A stretch of DNA of 6,106 nt from Candidatus Heimdallarchaeota archaeon (GTDB lineage: Archaea > Asgardarchaeota > Heimdallarchaeia > Heimdallarchaeales > Heimdallarchaeaceae), in NCBI GenBank assembly GCA_030628305.1, contig DAOVRE010000110.1, forward strand, positions 1 through 6,106, written 5' to 3'. Each line of letters starts with the position of its first letter. The first letter of the stretch is position 1. The notes beneath the pieces are model-generated. The model was not told the DNA's origin, did no database searches, and saw only the letters and a list, made by a program, of their open reading frames with translations. Of the stretch, positions 1-6,106 are shown piece after piece. Position numbers and translations under genes: made by a program.

Positions 1-1004
1 AGATAAAAAGCAGAAAAATAGTTCGTTCTAAGCCTGAAAAAATAGCAGACATTCTTTCTGTGAAGCAAGCTAACGATTTATACCGCGCAGCTTTAAGTTC
101 AGCTCTTGGCAAAGACATACTCAAAGAGAAGAATTTTTCAGTTGTTCTAGATTGTGCACTCGGTCCTATGAGTGAAGTCTTTCCAAACATTTTAGCAGAA
201 ATAGGATGTAATGTTTTAACTCTAAATGCTTTCAAACCAGAAGGGATACCTGAATCTCTCCCCAGTCCAAACTCCTTATCGATTCTGTCCAGAACTGTAG
301 TTGCTGCTAAAGCTGATCTCGGGATAGCTTTTGATCCTAGTGGTTCTAGAGTGATATTTTTTGATGAGAATGGTAAAATTATAGATACACAGAAAATTGC
401 GGCTATTTTGATTCAGAACAAAATGATTGGAAGAGACAAAGGAACTGTTGTTCTATCTGAAACTATGTGGCCACTAGAGGATTGGTTGGAGAAAAACAAT
501 ATTTCAACCATATATGCACATGATTCTCCGGGAGAAACTTCAAGAGCTATGCAATTTCATAGAGCTCTTTTTGGTGCAACTGCTCAAGGAAATTATATAC
601 ATCCAACTATATCCAATGAATCAGAGCCATTTGCCTCAACTCTGTATTTACTTTCCACTTTTGCTCGTGATGATAAACACAAGTACATCTCGACCTTTAT
701 TGAACAGTGGGATGTCCTTAACAAAGAATTCACCGAAGAAAAAAATTATAATCTACTTTCTAAAGCTAAAGAGTTCTTTGAGGAAATATATGAGAAATAT
801 ATGGAAAACAGAATTGTCAACACTCTTTATGGGTTAAAAATAGTCTATGGAGAAAGAAAGAGCTGCCATATCTTTACTACAATAATCCCTGACCGTGTAA
901 CAGTTAGAGCATGTGCTGAAAAACAAGAGGATAGGGAAGAAATCATGAGAAAAACGCTCGAAATAGTAGAATCTGTAGATCGTGACATACATGAAAAAAA
1001 GTAA
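1..1004 (+). CDS. Phosphohexomutase-family protein (PGM/PMM/GlmM-like), 5'-truncated, probable pseudoenzyme
   Basis: The frame is open from the left edge (first full codon at 3) to TAA at 1002-1004, so the gene begins outside the window. About 333 residues remain of a family usually near 450, covering domains II-IV; domain I with the phosphoserine site is off-window. Fold landmarks are clear: VVLDCALG at 141-164 (family VxDxxxG), ADLGIAFD before the metal loop, then FFDENGKII. Relatives interconvert hexose-1- and -6-phosphates in the cytoplasm. Here all three visible active loops are altered. The metal loop DGD(A/G)DR reads DPSGSR (333-350), the sugar loop GExSG reads GATAQGN (573-593), and the domain IV phosphate loop R(P/A)SGTEP reads FTTIIPD (873-893). 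The frame has no internal stop or frameshift and the hydrophobic core is kept, so this looks like an intact but non-catalytic paralogue rather than a decayed gene. A GTG at 60 is in frame but is probably not the start, because family-like sequence continues upstream. Family assignment is firm; lack of activity is inferred. Confidence 0.85.
   Translation, partial: IKSRKIVRSKPEKIADILSVKQANDLYRAALSSALGKDILKEKNFSVVLDCALGPMSEVFPNILAEIGCNVLTLNAFKPEGIPESLPSPNSLSILSRTVVAAKADLGIAFDPSGSRVIFFDENGKIIDTQKIAAILIQNKMIGRDKGTVVLSETMWPLEDWLEKNNISTIYAHDSPGETSRAMQFHRALFGATAQGNYIHPTISNESEPFASTLYLLSTFARDDKHKYISTFIEQWDVLNKEFTEEKNYNLLSKAKEFFEEIYEKYMENRIVNTLYGLKIVYGERKSCHIFTTIIPDRVTVRACAEKQEDREEIMRKTLEIVESVDRDIHEKK
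982..985 (+). promoter_or_regulatory. Possible ribosome binding site (GTGA) for the zinc-ribbon gene
   Basis: GTGA lies 5 nt before the ATG at 991 and matches the core of the GGTGA-type site that pairs with the 3' end of archaeal 16S rRNA. It sits inside the end of the upstream gene, consistent with coupled translation. Four bases are weak evidence alone. Confidence 0.35.
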
Positions 1005-1134
1005 GAATGGGGATAAAGAGAACCAATTCTATTGTTTAAAATGCGGAAAGAAAATTGAACAAAATAAGGATTATTGTTCAGTATGTGGTCTGGATTTTGA
1101 TTTAAGAAGATGCTACCCCCACAATTTATTGTGA
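991..1134 (+). CDS. Small zinc-ribbon protein (47 aa)
   Basis: An ATG at 991 opens a 47-codon frame that overlaps the last 14 nt of the phosphohexomutase-like gene in another frame and ends at TGA 1132-1134. The protein has two CxxC knuckles, YCLKCG (Cys15, Cys18) and YCSVCG (Cys29, Cys32), ten residues apart, the classic layout of a minimal zinc ribbon, plus an extra Cys41 near the end. The N-terminus is lysine-rich (MKKSKNGDKE). No membrane segment or other domain is visible. Stand-alone ribbons of this size are common in archaea, where they may bind nucleic acid or partner proteins; nothing here shows which. The overlap and a GTGA site suggest co-translation with the upstream gene. The frame is the same as that of the downstream branching enzyme, separated from it only by this TGA and 18 open codons. 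The paired CxxC pattern makes chance unlikely despite the short length. Confidence 0.72.
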   Translation: MKKSKNGDKENQFYCLKCGKKIEQNKDYCSVCGLDFDLRRCYPHNLL

Positions 1135-1156
1135 AGGATTCTTCTACTCTTCACAA
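1129..1156. repeat. 8-bp inverted repeat (hairpin or operator candidate) spanning the zinc-ribbon stop codon
   Basis: TTGTGAAG (1129-1136) is an exact inverted copy of CTTCACAA (1149-1156) with a 12-nt spacer. In RNA this makes an 8-bp stem that contains the TGA stop of the zinc-ribbon gene and ends 32 nt before the ATG of the branching enzyme. No T-run follows, so it does not resemble an intrinsic terminator. It could be an operator, an RNA processing site, or chance in AT-rich DNA. Confidence 0.4.
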
Positions 1157-1188
1157 AATTAAAGAATAGGTTTTATCAGTATCAACTA

Positions 1189-2907
1189 ATGACAATTGGA
1201 TACTTCTCATTAGTTTTGCATGGGCATTTACCTTATGTCTTAGGTCACGGAGTTTGGCCACATGGTGAAGTGATGCTTTACGAAGCAGCTTTGGAAACAT
1301 ACTGTCCTACGTTATCTCTTTTATCAGATTTTGTTGAAAAAAAAGGTTATTCCAACATGCTAACTTTGGGATTAACTCCTGTTTTAACAGAACAATTATC
1401 AGATAATCGTTTCAAAGCAGGTTTTTTAGATTATCTTGATGAAAGAATCGACGTTAGCAACAAAGATACAGATGAATTTCAAGCATCAGGTAATGATGAA
1501 TTTGCTAAATTGTCCAAAAGATGGTCTCAGCTATATAGTTCTGTTAGAGAACAATTCACAGAACGATTCAATCAGGATCTGGTTGGAGGATACAGGTCTT
1601 TACAAGATAAAAAGGCAATTGAGATTATAACAAGCGGGATTTCCCATGGTTATCTGCCCCTACTAGGTAAGGAAGAGACAGTTTATGCCCAAATACGAGC
1701 TGGGCAAGAAATTTATAAGAAACGATATGGAAGCCATCCGTCAAAAGGAATCTGGATACCAGAGATGGCTTATCGTCCTGGTTACAATTGGAAAAACCCT
1801 ATAACTGGAGAAGAGTTTGAAAGGAAAGGAATCGAACATTATTTGAGTTTGAACGATGTCAAATACTCAATTCTTAATACTCCTTTACTTAATGAAGGAA
1901 AAAGTATTGGAAAGAATATTGAAGAAGCTGAAGTGATTCAACAACTGTGGAAAAGGTCAGAAAATAGAACGAAAATTGAACAAAAAAAAGATCTTTCTTA
2001 TTACCAGCCTTACTATTTAGCAAAAACAAAAGAATCTTCTAGTGAGACAGCAATATTTATCCGAGATGATAAAACAGGAGCAATTGTTTGGTCAGGAGAA
2101 ATAGGTTTTCCAGGCGATGAGCATTACTTAGAATTCCATAAAAAGCACTTTCCATCTGGAAATAGATATTGGAGAGTAACAGGAACTCAAGTTGATTTAG
2201 GTGAGAAAAAAGTCTATAATCCAGAAAAAATTGTCGAAAGACTTGATGAGAACTCCTCCTATTTCGTTGGAATCGTCAAGGAAACTTTAGTTAAGTTTCA
2301 TGAAGAAAACTCTTACCTTGGGATAATTGTGAGTCCCTACGACTTCGAGCTGTTTGGTCATTGGTGGAATGAGGGGGTGGGATTTTTGGACAGAATTATC
2401 CAAACATTTCAAGAAGATGAAGAAATTTCAACAATCACAACAGGTAATTATCTGTCGAAATTTCCTTCTTCAAAGAAAACAATTGTATCATTACCTGAGG
2501 GTTCTTGGGGAAGAGCAAATTTCCATTGGAATTGGATAAATCCGGAAACTCTATGGTGCTGGAAAAAAATCTATGAATGCGAAAATATCTATCTCCAAAC
2601 AATCAAGCTATTTCGTAAGAATAAAGGGAAAGATGAAATCTTAAAAAGAATATTAAATCAGATGGGAAGAGAACTATTTCTTTTATCAGCATCAGATTGG
2701 GAATTCCTGATTTCAACATATTCTGCTAGAGATTACGCAGAAGCGAGGATAAATACTCACTATAATAATTTCAAAGAGCTCCTCAGTATGTACAATCTTA
2801 AAATGGATTCACAAACAATAAACATTGCGTTTTTAGAAAAATTAGAAAAAACAGACAATATTGCAGCAACTGAAGATGTTTATGAGTGGTTTGAAATACC
2901 CTTATAA
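1189..2907 (+). CDS. GH57 1,4-alpha-glucan branching enzyme
   Basis: This 572-residue cytoplasmic protein matches the GH57 branching-enzyme subfamily (Thermococcus TK1436 and Thermus TTHA1902 type), which cuts alpha-1,4-glucan and re-attaches the piece through alpha-1,6 bonds. All five family motifs are present in order: HGHLPY (residues 11-16); the HGYLPLL region (153-159); GIWIPEMAYRPG (187-198) with the catalytic nucleophile Glu192; YDFELFGHWW (384-393) with the acid/base Asp385; and EGSWGRANFHWNW (437-449). The aromatic substrate-site residue Trp23 (GVWPHGE) is kept, as is the C-terminal helical-domain signature SASDWEFLIST (500-510) followed by ARDYAEAR. The start is well placed, since the first motif lies at residue 11 as usual. 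No ribosome site precedes ATG 1189, so the mRNA may be leaderless, or translation may depend on the upstream genes. Length lies between the Thermus and Thermococcus enzymes. No domain or key catalytic residue seems missing. It converges with glgA, its expected metabolic partner. Some subfamily members act mainly as amylases, so branching activity itself is inferred. Confidence 0.93.
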   Translation: MTIGYFSLVLHGHLPYVLGHGVWPHGEVMLYEAALETYCPTLSLLSDFVEKKGYSNMLTLGLTPVLTEQLSDNRFKAGFLDYLDERIDVSNKDTDEFQASGNDEFAKLSKRWSQLYSSVREQFTERFNQDLVGGYRSLQDKKAIEIITSGISHGYLPLLGKEETVYAQIRAGQEIYKKRYGSHPSKGIWIPEMAYRPGYNWKNPITGEEFERKGIEHYLSLNDVKYSILNTPLLNEGKSIGKNIEEAEVIQQLWKRSENRTKIEQKKDLSYYQPYYLAKTKESSSETAIFIRDDKTGAIVWSGEIGFPGDEHYLEFHKKHFPSGNRYWRVTGTQVDLGEKKVYNPEKIVERLDENSSYFVGIVKETLVKFHEENSYLGIIVSPYDFELFGHWWNEGVGFLDRIIQTFQEDEEISTITTGNYLSKFPSSKKTIVSLPEGSWGRANFHWNWINPETLWCWKKIYECENIYLQTIKLFRKNKGKDEILKRILNQMGRELFLLSASDWEFLISTYSARDYAEARINTHYNNFKELLSMYNLKMDSQTINIAFLEKLEKTDNIAATEDVYEWFEIPL

Positions 2908-2913
2908 AACAAC

Positions 2914-4368
2914 TCATTTCTTTGCTAAAGCTTTTTCGTAAACCTTCTGCCACTTTTTAGCTACTTTCTTCCAGGAGAAATCTAATTCCATGATTCTCTT
3001 AGTCAGTTTTTTCCAAGTATCAGGCTCTTCATAATATATTTTTACAGCTCTTTTAACAGCCTTAAGGAAGTCTTTTTGAGTGCTTTTCTCAAAAGCAAAC
3101 CCGTATCCTTCTTTTGTTTTAGGATCGAAATCTTTGACTGTATCAGAAAGGCCTCCAGTCTTACGAACTACAGGAACTGTTCCATAGATCATTGAATATA
3201 TCTGATTTAAACCACAAGGCTCGTATTCTGAAGGCATCAGAAACATATCTGAAGCTGCTTCAATTTGATGTGCAAGAACATTATCAAACATGATATTAAT
3301 AGAGCAATCATCTGGATATTGTTTCTCTTTCTTCTTGAATTGTGTCTCTAGGGTTTTGTCACCAGTACCTAGCAAAATAATTTGAACACCAAGTTCCATC
3401 ATTTCGTCAAACTTTTTGAGAATTAAGTATAAACCTTTTTGAGTGGCTAAACGTGTGATTATGCCTAATATAGGTTTGTCATTCAATTCCATGTTTAATT
3501 TTCCTTGCAAGTAGCTTTTGCATTCAGCTTTTCCTTTAAGATTTCTTGAATCATAATTCTTGACAATAAGAGTATCAGTTTTAGGACTCCATATTGATAA
3601 ATCCACTCCATGGACAATTCCATAAAGATCATCTTTACGAGTTTTAATGATTTTTTCAAGCCCAAAACCGAATTTTTTAGTTTGGATTTCTTCTGCATAT
3701 TTTGAACTGACTGTTGTCACAATTGTTGAATATACTATACCAGCTTTCATGAAATTTAGTTTTTTGTTAAAACCTAGTAGATCTTCATTTAAGTATAATT
3801 CTGGTATATTAGCCTCTTTGACGGATTCAAAAGGATAAATGCCTTGATAACCTATGTTATGAATTGTGTAGATGGTCTTTGTATTTTTGAACAACATGTT
3901 TTCTGAATAATCTGTTCTTAAGTAGAAAGGTAATAGACCAGTATGCCAATCATTAGCATGAATTATATCAGGTGCAAAATCCAGGTTTTCAAGAATTTTG
4001 AAGACAGCTTTGGTGAATGTAATAAATCTCATTGGACTGTCTTTATAATCAATGCCATCAGTATCGACATATATTCCTTCACGATAGAGATAATGATTTT
4101 TAACAAAATAAACTGGAACTTTTGATTTTGGAATATATGATATAAATAAATCAAATACTTCTTCTTTATCTCCTACTTTTGCTAAATTGTTCTCTGATAC
4201 CAATTTGATTTTATGTTTTTCTGTGTCAATACTCTTATACAAAGGTGTAATGATTAAAACTTCATTACCTAAATCACTTAATGCCTTTGGAATAGCCGAT
4301 GAGACATCAGCTAATCCACCAGTTTTTGAAAAAGGTACGACTTCAGCAGTTATGAATGCTATTTTCAT
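2914..4368 (-). CDS. glgA: Glycogen synthase, GT5 family
   Basis: The 484-residue protein transfers glucose from ADP- or UDP-glucose to the non-reducing end of an alpha-1,4-glucan chain. The N-terminal Rossmann half carries MKIAFITAEVVPFSKTGGLA (1-20), whose KTGGL loop (Lys15) binds the donor. It also has HANDWHTGLLP (137-147), TIHNIGYQG (168-176) and the GIVHGVDLSIWSPKTD segment (250-265), which matches the family GIxxGIDxxxWNPxxD. The C-terminal half has TRLATQKG (305-312), EYEPCGLNQIYSMIYGTVPV (381-400) with the catalytic-region Glu, and TGGLSDTV (404-411). Length and motifs match bacterial-type GlgA (about 480 residues) better than the shorter, more diverged Thermococcales synthases. ATG 4368 begins 1 nt after the TAA of the upstream GH57 gene, implying coupled translation. 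No frameshift or missing motif is seen. Donor preference cannot be read from the sequence with certainty. Confidence 0.97.
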   Translation of the reverse strand: MKIAFITAEVVPFSKTGGLADVSSAIPKALSDLGNEVLIITPLYKSIDTEKHKIKLVSENNLAKVGDKEEVFDLFISYIPKSKVPVYFVKNHYLYREGIYVDTDGIDYKDSPMRFITFTKAVFKILENLDFAPDIIHANDWHTGLLPFYLRTDYSENMLFKNTKTIYTIHNIGYQGIYPFESVKEANIPELYLNEDLLGFNKKLNFMKAGIVYSTIVTTVSSKYAEEIQTKKFGFGLEKIIKTRKDDLYGIVHGVDLSIWSPKTDTLIVKNYDSRNLKGKAECKSYLQGKLNMELNDKPILGIITRLATQKGLYLILKKFDEMMELGVQIILLGTGDKTLETQFKKKEKQYPDDCSINIMFDNVLAHQIEAASDMFLMPSEYEPCGLNQIYSMIYGTVPVVRKTGGLSDTVKDFDPKTKEGYGFAFEKSTQKDFLKAVKRAVKIYYEEPDTWKKLTKRIMELDFSWKKVAKKWQKVYEKALAKK

Positions 4369-4369
4369 T

Positions 4370-5527
4370 TTATTTCCCTACGTTTGTTAGTATTTGTTCT
4401 ATTTTTTGAATAATTTCATCTGATTCTTTTAAAATCATTTGTTTTAAGTCATCTTCTAGCTCATTTGCCATGCTATCTAAGACAATACGTTGATAGTTTA
4501 ATCCAACAAGTACCAATTCTTCTCTATAGAATCCAAGTTCCATTTTTAAACCTGAAGCCCACCAAAGTTGGCATGAATAATGTGCAGCTTGGTAATCGTC
4601 CACCCATGATCCACTATCTATCTTTTCTTTGGCTTTTTCAAGTAACTTCATGTGTTCAAGTAGTAATTGATGCACTGCGTTATTTGGATGGTTCCACAAA
4701 GGAAGATGATTTTGTTTCTGATAATCTTCATCAGAAGTTGACCAAGAAGTGAAATATAGAAAATCTATAGGTGTTGATATATTATAGTTAATTTGAAACT
4801 CTGTCAAAGTGATTGTTGAAACCTTATTCGCTATCTCAAAGAAGAAGTTATAATAGTTTGAATGGTGTTCTCCAAAAGTTTCCAAATCCATAGCTAACAC
4901 CACTGGCAGTTTATCAAGTTTCTGAGTGCGAGATATTTCATTTTCTAATTTTGTAGCATCTCTCTTATAGTAATCAAAAGAGATTCTGTTACTAATAAGC
5001 TTATTTCGTTTTAGAATGAAGATTTCTTCTCCGTTATCTAATTGGTATATTCCACCGTAAGTTACATTAAGAGAATTAGCGGCACTTATCATGATCTTGA
5101 ACCCTTCATTTATGATAATTGGTATATTTTCTGGATTCAAAGCTAATTCTGGTGGGAAAAAAGCTGTGGGTGGTTTACCAAAAATACCTGCAACAGCAAT
5201 ATTCTGTTTTTTTATCTGATATGTTTGGTCTTCCTGTCTAGTTAAAGGTAAAATTGGATGATAAAAAGCTGAACCCATCAATTCTATCTGATTGTTATCT
5301 TTTGCTTTTTCAATCAATTTAACTATTTCAGGATATTCCATTGTTAATTTTTCTAACAAACATCCTGCGATATTTAGAGAAATTTTTACTGAAGGATTAT
5401 CTAGAAGATTTTCAAAAAAAGGCTTGTAGCACTTTTCGATAATTCTTTCAAGAACCTCTTTTGATTGAGTGATAGGTTGATATGCGTGAAGAATGAATAT
5501 GACGGTGGATTTCTCGTTGTCTGCCAT
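4370..5527 (-). CDS. Short GH57 glycoside hydrolase (alpha-amylase/glucanotransferase-like)
   Basis: A 385-residue, single-barrel GH57 protein, probably acting on alpha-glucan in the cytoplasm; there is no signal peptide. Motifs, numbered from the start at 5527: LHAYQPITQ (residues 13-21), the HQP-type motif with an inserted aromatic residue; QIELMGSAFYHPILPL (80-95); FFPPELAL (123-130) with the predicted nucleophile Glu127; LAMDLETFGEHH (211-222) with the predicted acid/base Asp214; and SCQLWWAS (318-325), shared by a subgroup of short, mostly uncharacterised GH57 proteins. Both catalytic acids are kept, so it should be active. The reaction (hydrolysis, disproportionation or chain trimming) cannot be assigned. 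It is short for GH57 and lacks the long C-terminal helical domain of the branching enzyme. An in-frame ATG at 5536 would add three residues, but GAGG touches that codon and lies 9 nt before ATG 5527, which is therefore preferred. It lies between the GalT-like gene and glgA in one operon. Confidence 0.88.
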   Translation of the reverse strand: MADNEKSTVIFILHAYQPITQSKEVLERIIEKCYKPFFENLLDNPSVKISLNIAGCLLEKLTMEYPEIVKLIEKAKDNNQIELMGSAFYHPILPLTRQEDQTYQIKKQNIAVAGIFGKPPTAFFPPELALNPENIPIIINEGFKIMISAANSLNVTYGGIYQLDNGEEIFILKRNKLISNRISFDYYKRDATKLENEISRTQKLDKLPVVLAMDLETFGEHHSNYYNFFFEIANKVSTITLTEFQINYNISTPIDFLYFTSWSTSDEDYQKQNHLPLWNHPNNAVHQLLLEHMKLLEKAKEKIDSGSWVDDYQAAHYSCQLWWASGLKMELGFYREELVLVGLNYQRIVLDSMANELEDDLKQMILKESDEIIQKIEQILTNVGK

Positions 5528-5536
5528 TAAAAGCAT

Positions 5537-5540
5537 CCTC
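5537..5540 (-). promoter_or_regulatory. Ribosome binding site GAGG for the short GH57 gene
   Basis: Read on the minus strand, TGAGG joins the stop codon of the GalT-like gene to a GAGG core. The core is 9 nt before ATG 5527 and has no spacing to ATG 5536. This favours the downstream start and indicates termination-reinitiation coupling between the two genes. Confidence 0.55.
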
Positions 5541-6106
5541 AGCTTTTAGGAATTATGCCTTTATCTATTAAGCTTTGTCTCATGACTTGTGCAGTTGCTT
5601 CAGGGAACATTGTTGCTATACGATAAGTTTCCATTTTTTCTGCTCCTCCAATTCTTTGTATGCTGATAATGTCAATCAACATATGCATTCCTGAATCATA
5701 TCCTTCATTTTCTTGTCTAATCAAAATGTTTCTATCTTGAAGTAGATGCATGTTTGCTGGTGCACTTTTTATGAATTCATCTAAAGCGATGTTAGCTTTT
5801 ACAAGCACGTCAGCTAAAGTTCTAAGCTGACCATCATCAAGTTCTGTGAATCTTGACGTATGCTCTTTAGGAATCAGTCTTATCTGTCCATCTCTTTCCG
5901 GAGAAAATGCAGTAAAAACAAACCATCCTTCATTTTCATAAACAATTCTTTCTTCTACTAGAAGATTTTGACCTATAGGGTCTTTAACATCTTTTCTAGA
6001 TTTAGCAATAGCACATGCAAGACAGTACTTTTCATCTTTCATTGCTTTTTTGTGGAATTCTGGAACACTAAGAAAACCTAAAGATGTCCATCCATGACCT
6101 ATATTG
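5539..6106 (-). CDS. GalT-like (galactose-1-phosphate uridylyltransferase family) protein, 5'-truncated, probably non-catalytic
   Basis: The frame is open from the right edge to TGA 5541-5539, so the N-terminal half is off-window; ATG 6042 is an internal Met, not the likely start. About 188 residues are visible. The C-terminal GalT domain is recognisable from CLAC (6024-6013), VYENEGWFVFTAFSPERDGQ, the IRLIPKEH strand and His, TELDDGQLRTLADVL, and a GGAEKMETYRIATMFPEATA tail resembling the family GGxE...PExxA ending. Active GalT swaps UMP between UDP-glucose and galactose-1-phosphate through the His of an HPH motif. Here SLxHPHxQ aligns with SLGFLSVP (6084-6061), so both histidines appear lost, and the later HxHxE metal motif reads HMLID (5685-5671). 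No stop or frameshift breaks the frame. It is the first visible gene of an operon with GH57 and glgA. GalT-like genes beside GH57 and glgA are, from memory, seen in other prokaryotes. A distant nucleotidyltransferase of the same HIT/GalT superfamily is an alternative. Confidence 0.72.
   Translation of the reverse strand, partial: NIGHGWTSLGFLSVPEFHKKAMKDEKYCLACAIAKSRKDVKDPIGQNLLVEERIVYENEGWFVFTAFSPERDGQIRLIPKEHTSRFTELDDGQLRTLADVLVKANIALDEFIKSAPANMHLLQDRNILIRQENEGYDSGMHMLIDIISIQRIGGAEKMETYRIATMFPEATAQVMRQSLIDKGIIPKS

Noticed and set aside
60..62. GTG as start codon of the phosphohexomutase-like gene
   Set aside because: The frame stays open to the left edge with family-like sequence (KPEKIADILS) before it, and domain I would be missing; the gene almost certainly begins off-window.
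514..837. 107-codon plus-strand frame
   Set aside because: It lies wholly inside the phosphohexomutase-like gene in another frame, has no recognisable motif and has low-complexity composition.
1..1004. Calling the mutase-like gene a pseudogene
   Set aside because: No stop, frameshift or deletion breaks the frame and core secondary-structure segments are kept; a maintained non-catalytic protein fits better.
1129..1156. Inverted repeat as an intrinsic terminator
   Set aside because: The stem is short, the loop is 12 nt and no T-run follows on the plus strand; AAATTAAAG comes next.
1156..1176. TATA-like promoter for the branching enzyme
   Set aside because: AT-rich bases such as AATTAAAG lie about 26-33 nt before ATG 1189, but no convincing TATA/BRE pair stands out from the AT-rich background.
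4465..4752. 95-codon plus-strand frame antisense to the short GH57 gene
   Set aside because: Antisense shadow of a gene with clear family motifs; no domain or ribosome site. The same applies to the small frames at 1436-1630, 2354-2539, 3495-3698, 3647-3838, 3943-4125 and 4187-4390.
6040..6042. ATG 6042 as the start of the GalT-like gene
   Set aside because: The frame is open for another 21 codons to the window edge and contains GalT-like residues, and a GalT protein needs an N-terminal half that is absent here.

Overview
The window is a compact, AT-rich stretch of about 6.1 kb with almost no non-coding DNA. It holds alpha-glucan (glycogen-type) genes together with two sugar-phosphate enzyme relatives whose active-site motifs look lost. 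An archaeon, or an uncultured lineage with archaeal-type genes, is the best guess. The reasons are the archaeal-style phosphohexomutase fold sequence, a tiny stand-alone zinc ribbon, arginine codons that are mostly AGA, a GTGA-type ribosome site, and a GH57 rather than GH13 branching enzyme. The glycogen synthase, however, reads like the bacterial GT5 type, so a deep-branching bacterium cannot be excluded. There are no RNA genes, mobile elements or CRISPR arrays.

Plus strand, left half. A phosphohexomutase-family protein, cut at the left edge, is followed with a 14-nt overlap by a 47-residue zinc ribbon. After a 54-nt spacer comes a complete GH57 1,4-alpha-glucan branching enzyme (1189-2907). 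The phosphohexomutase relative keeps the fold but has lost the metal-binding, sugar-binding and phosphate-binding loops that lie in the window. The zinc ribbon and the branching enzyme share a reading frame interrupted by one TGA, which lies inside a short inverted repeat.

Minus strand, right half, transcribed right to left. A galactose-1-phosphate uridylyltransferase (GalT)-like protein, cut at the right edge, is followed by a short GH57 amylase-like protein and then by a GT5 glycogen synthase (glgA). Junctions are 11 nt and 1 nt, so this is a tight operon. It converges on the plus-strand branching enzyme with only 6 nt between stop codons.

Together, GlgA would elongate alpha-1,4-glucan from a nucleotide-glucose donor, the GH57 branching enzyme would add alpha-1,6 branches, and the second GH57 protein would hydrolyse or rearrange glucan. 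No gene for making the sugar-nucleotide donor is visible. The most interesting point is that the two proteins expected to act on glucose-1-phosphate or UDP-sugars appear catalytically dead, which suggests non-catalytic (sensor or scaffold) roles beside an intact glycogen-synthesis set.
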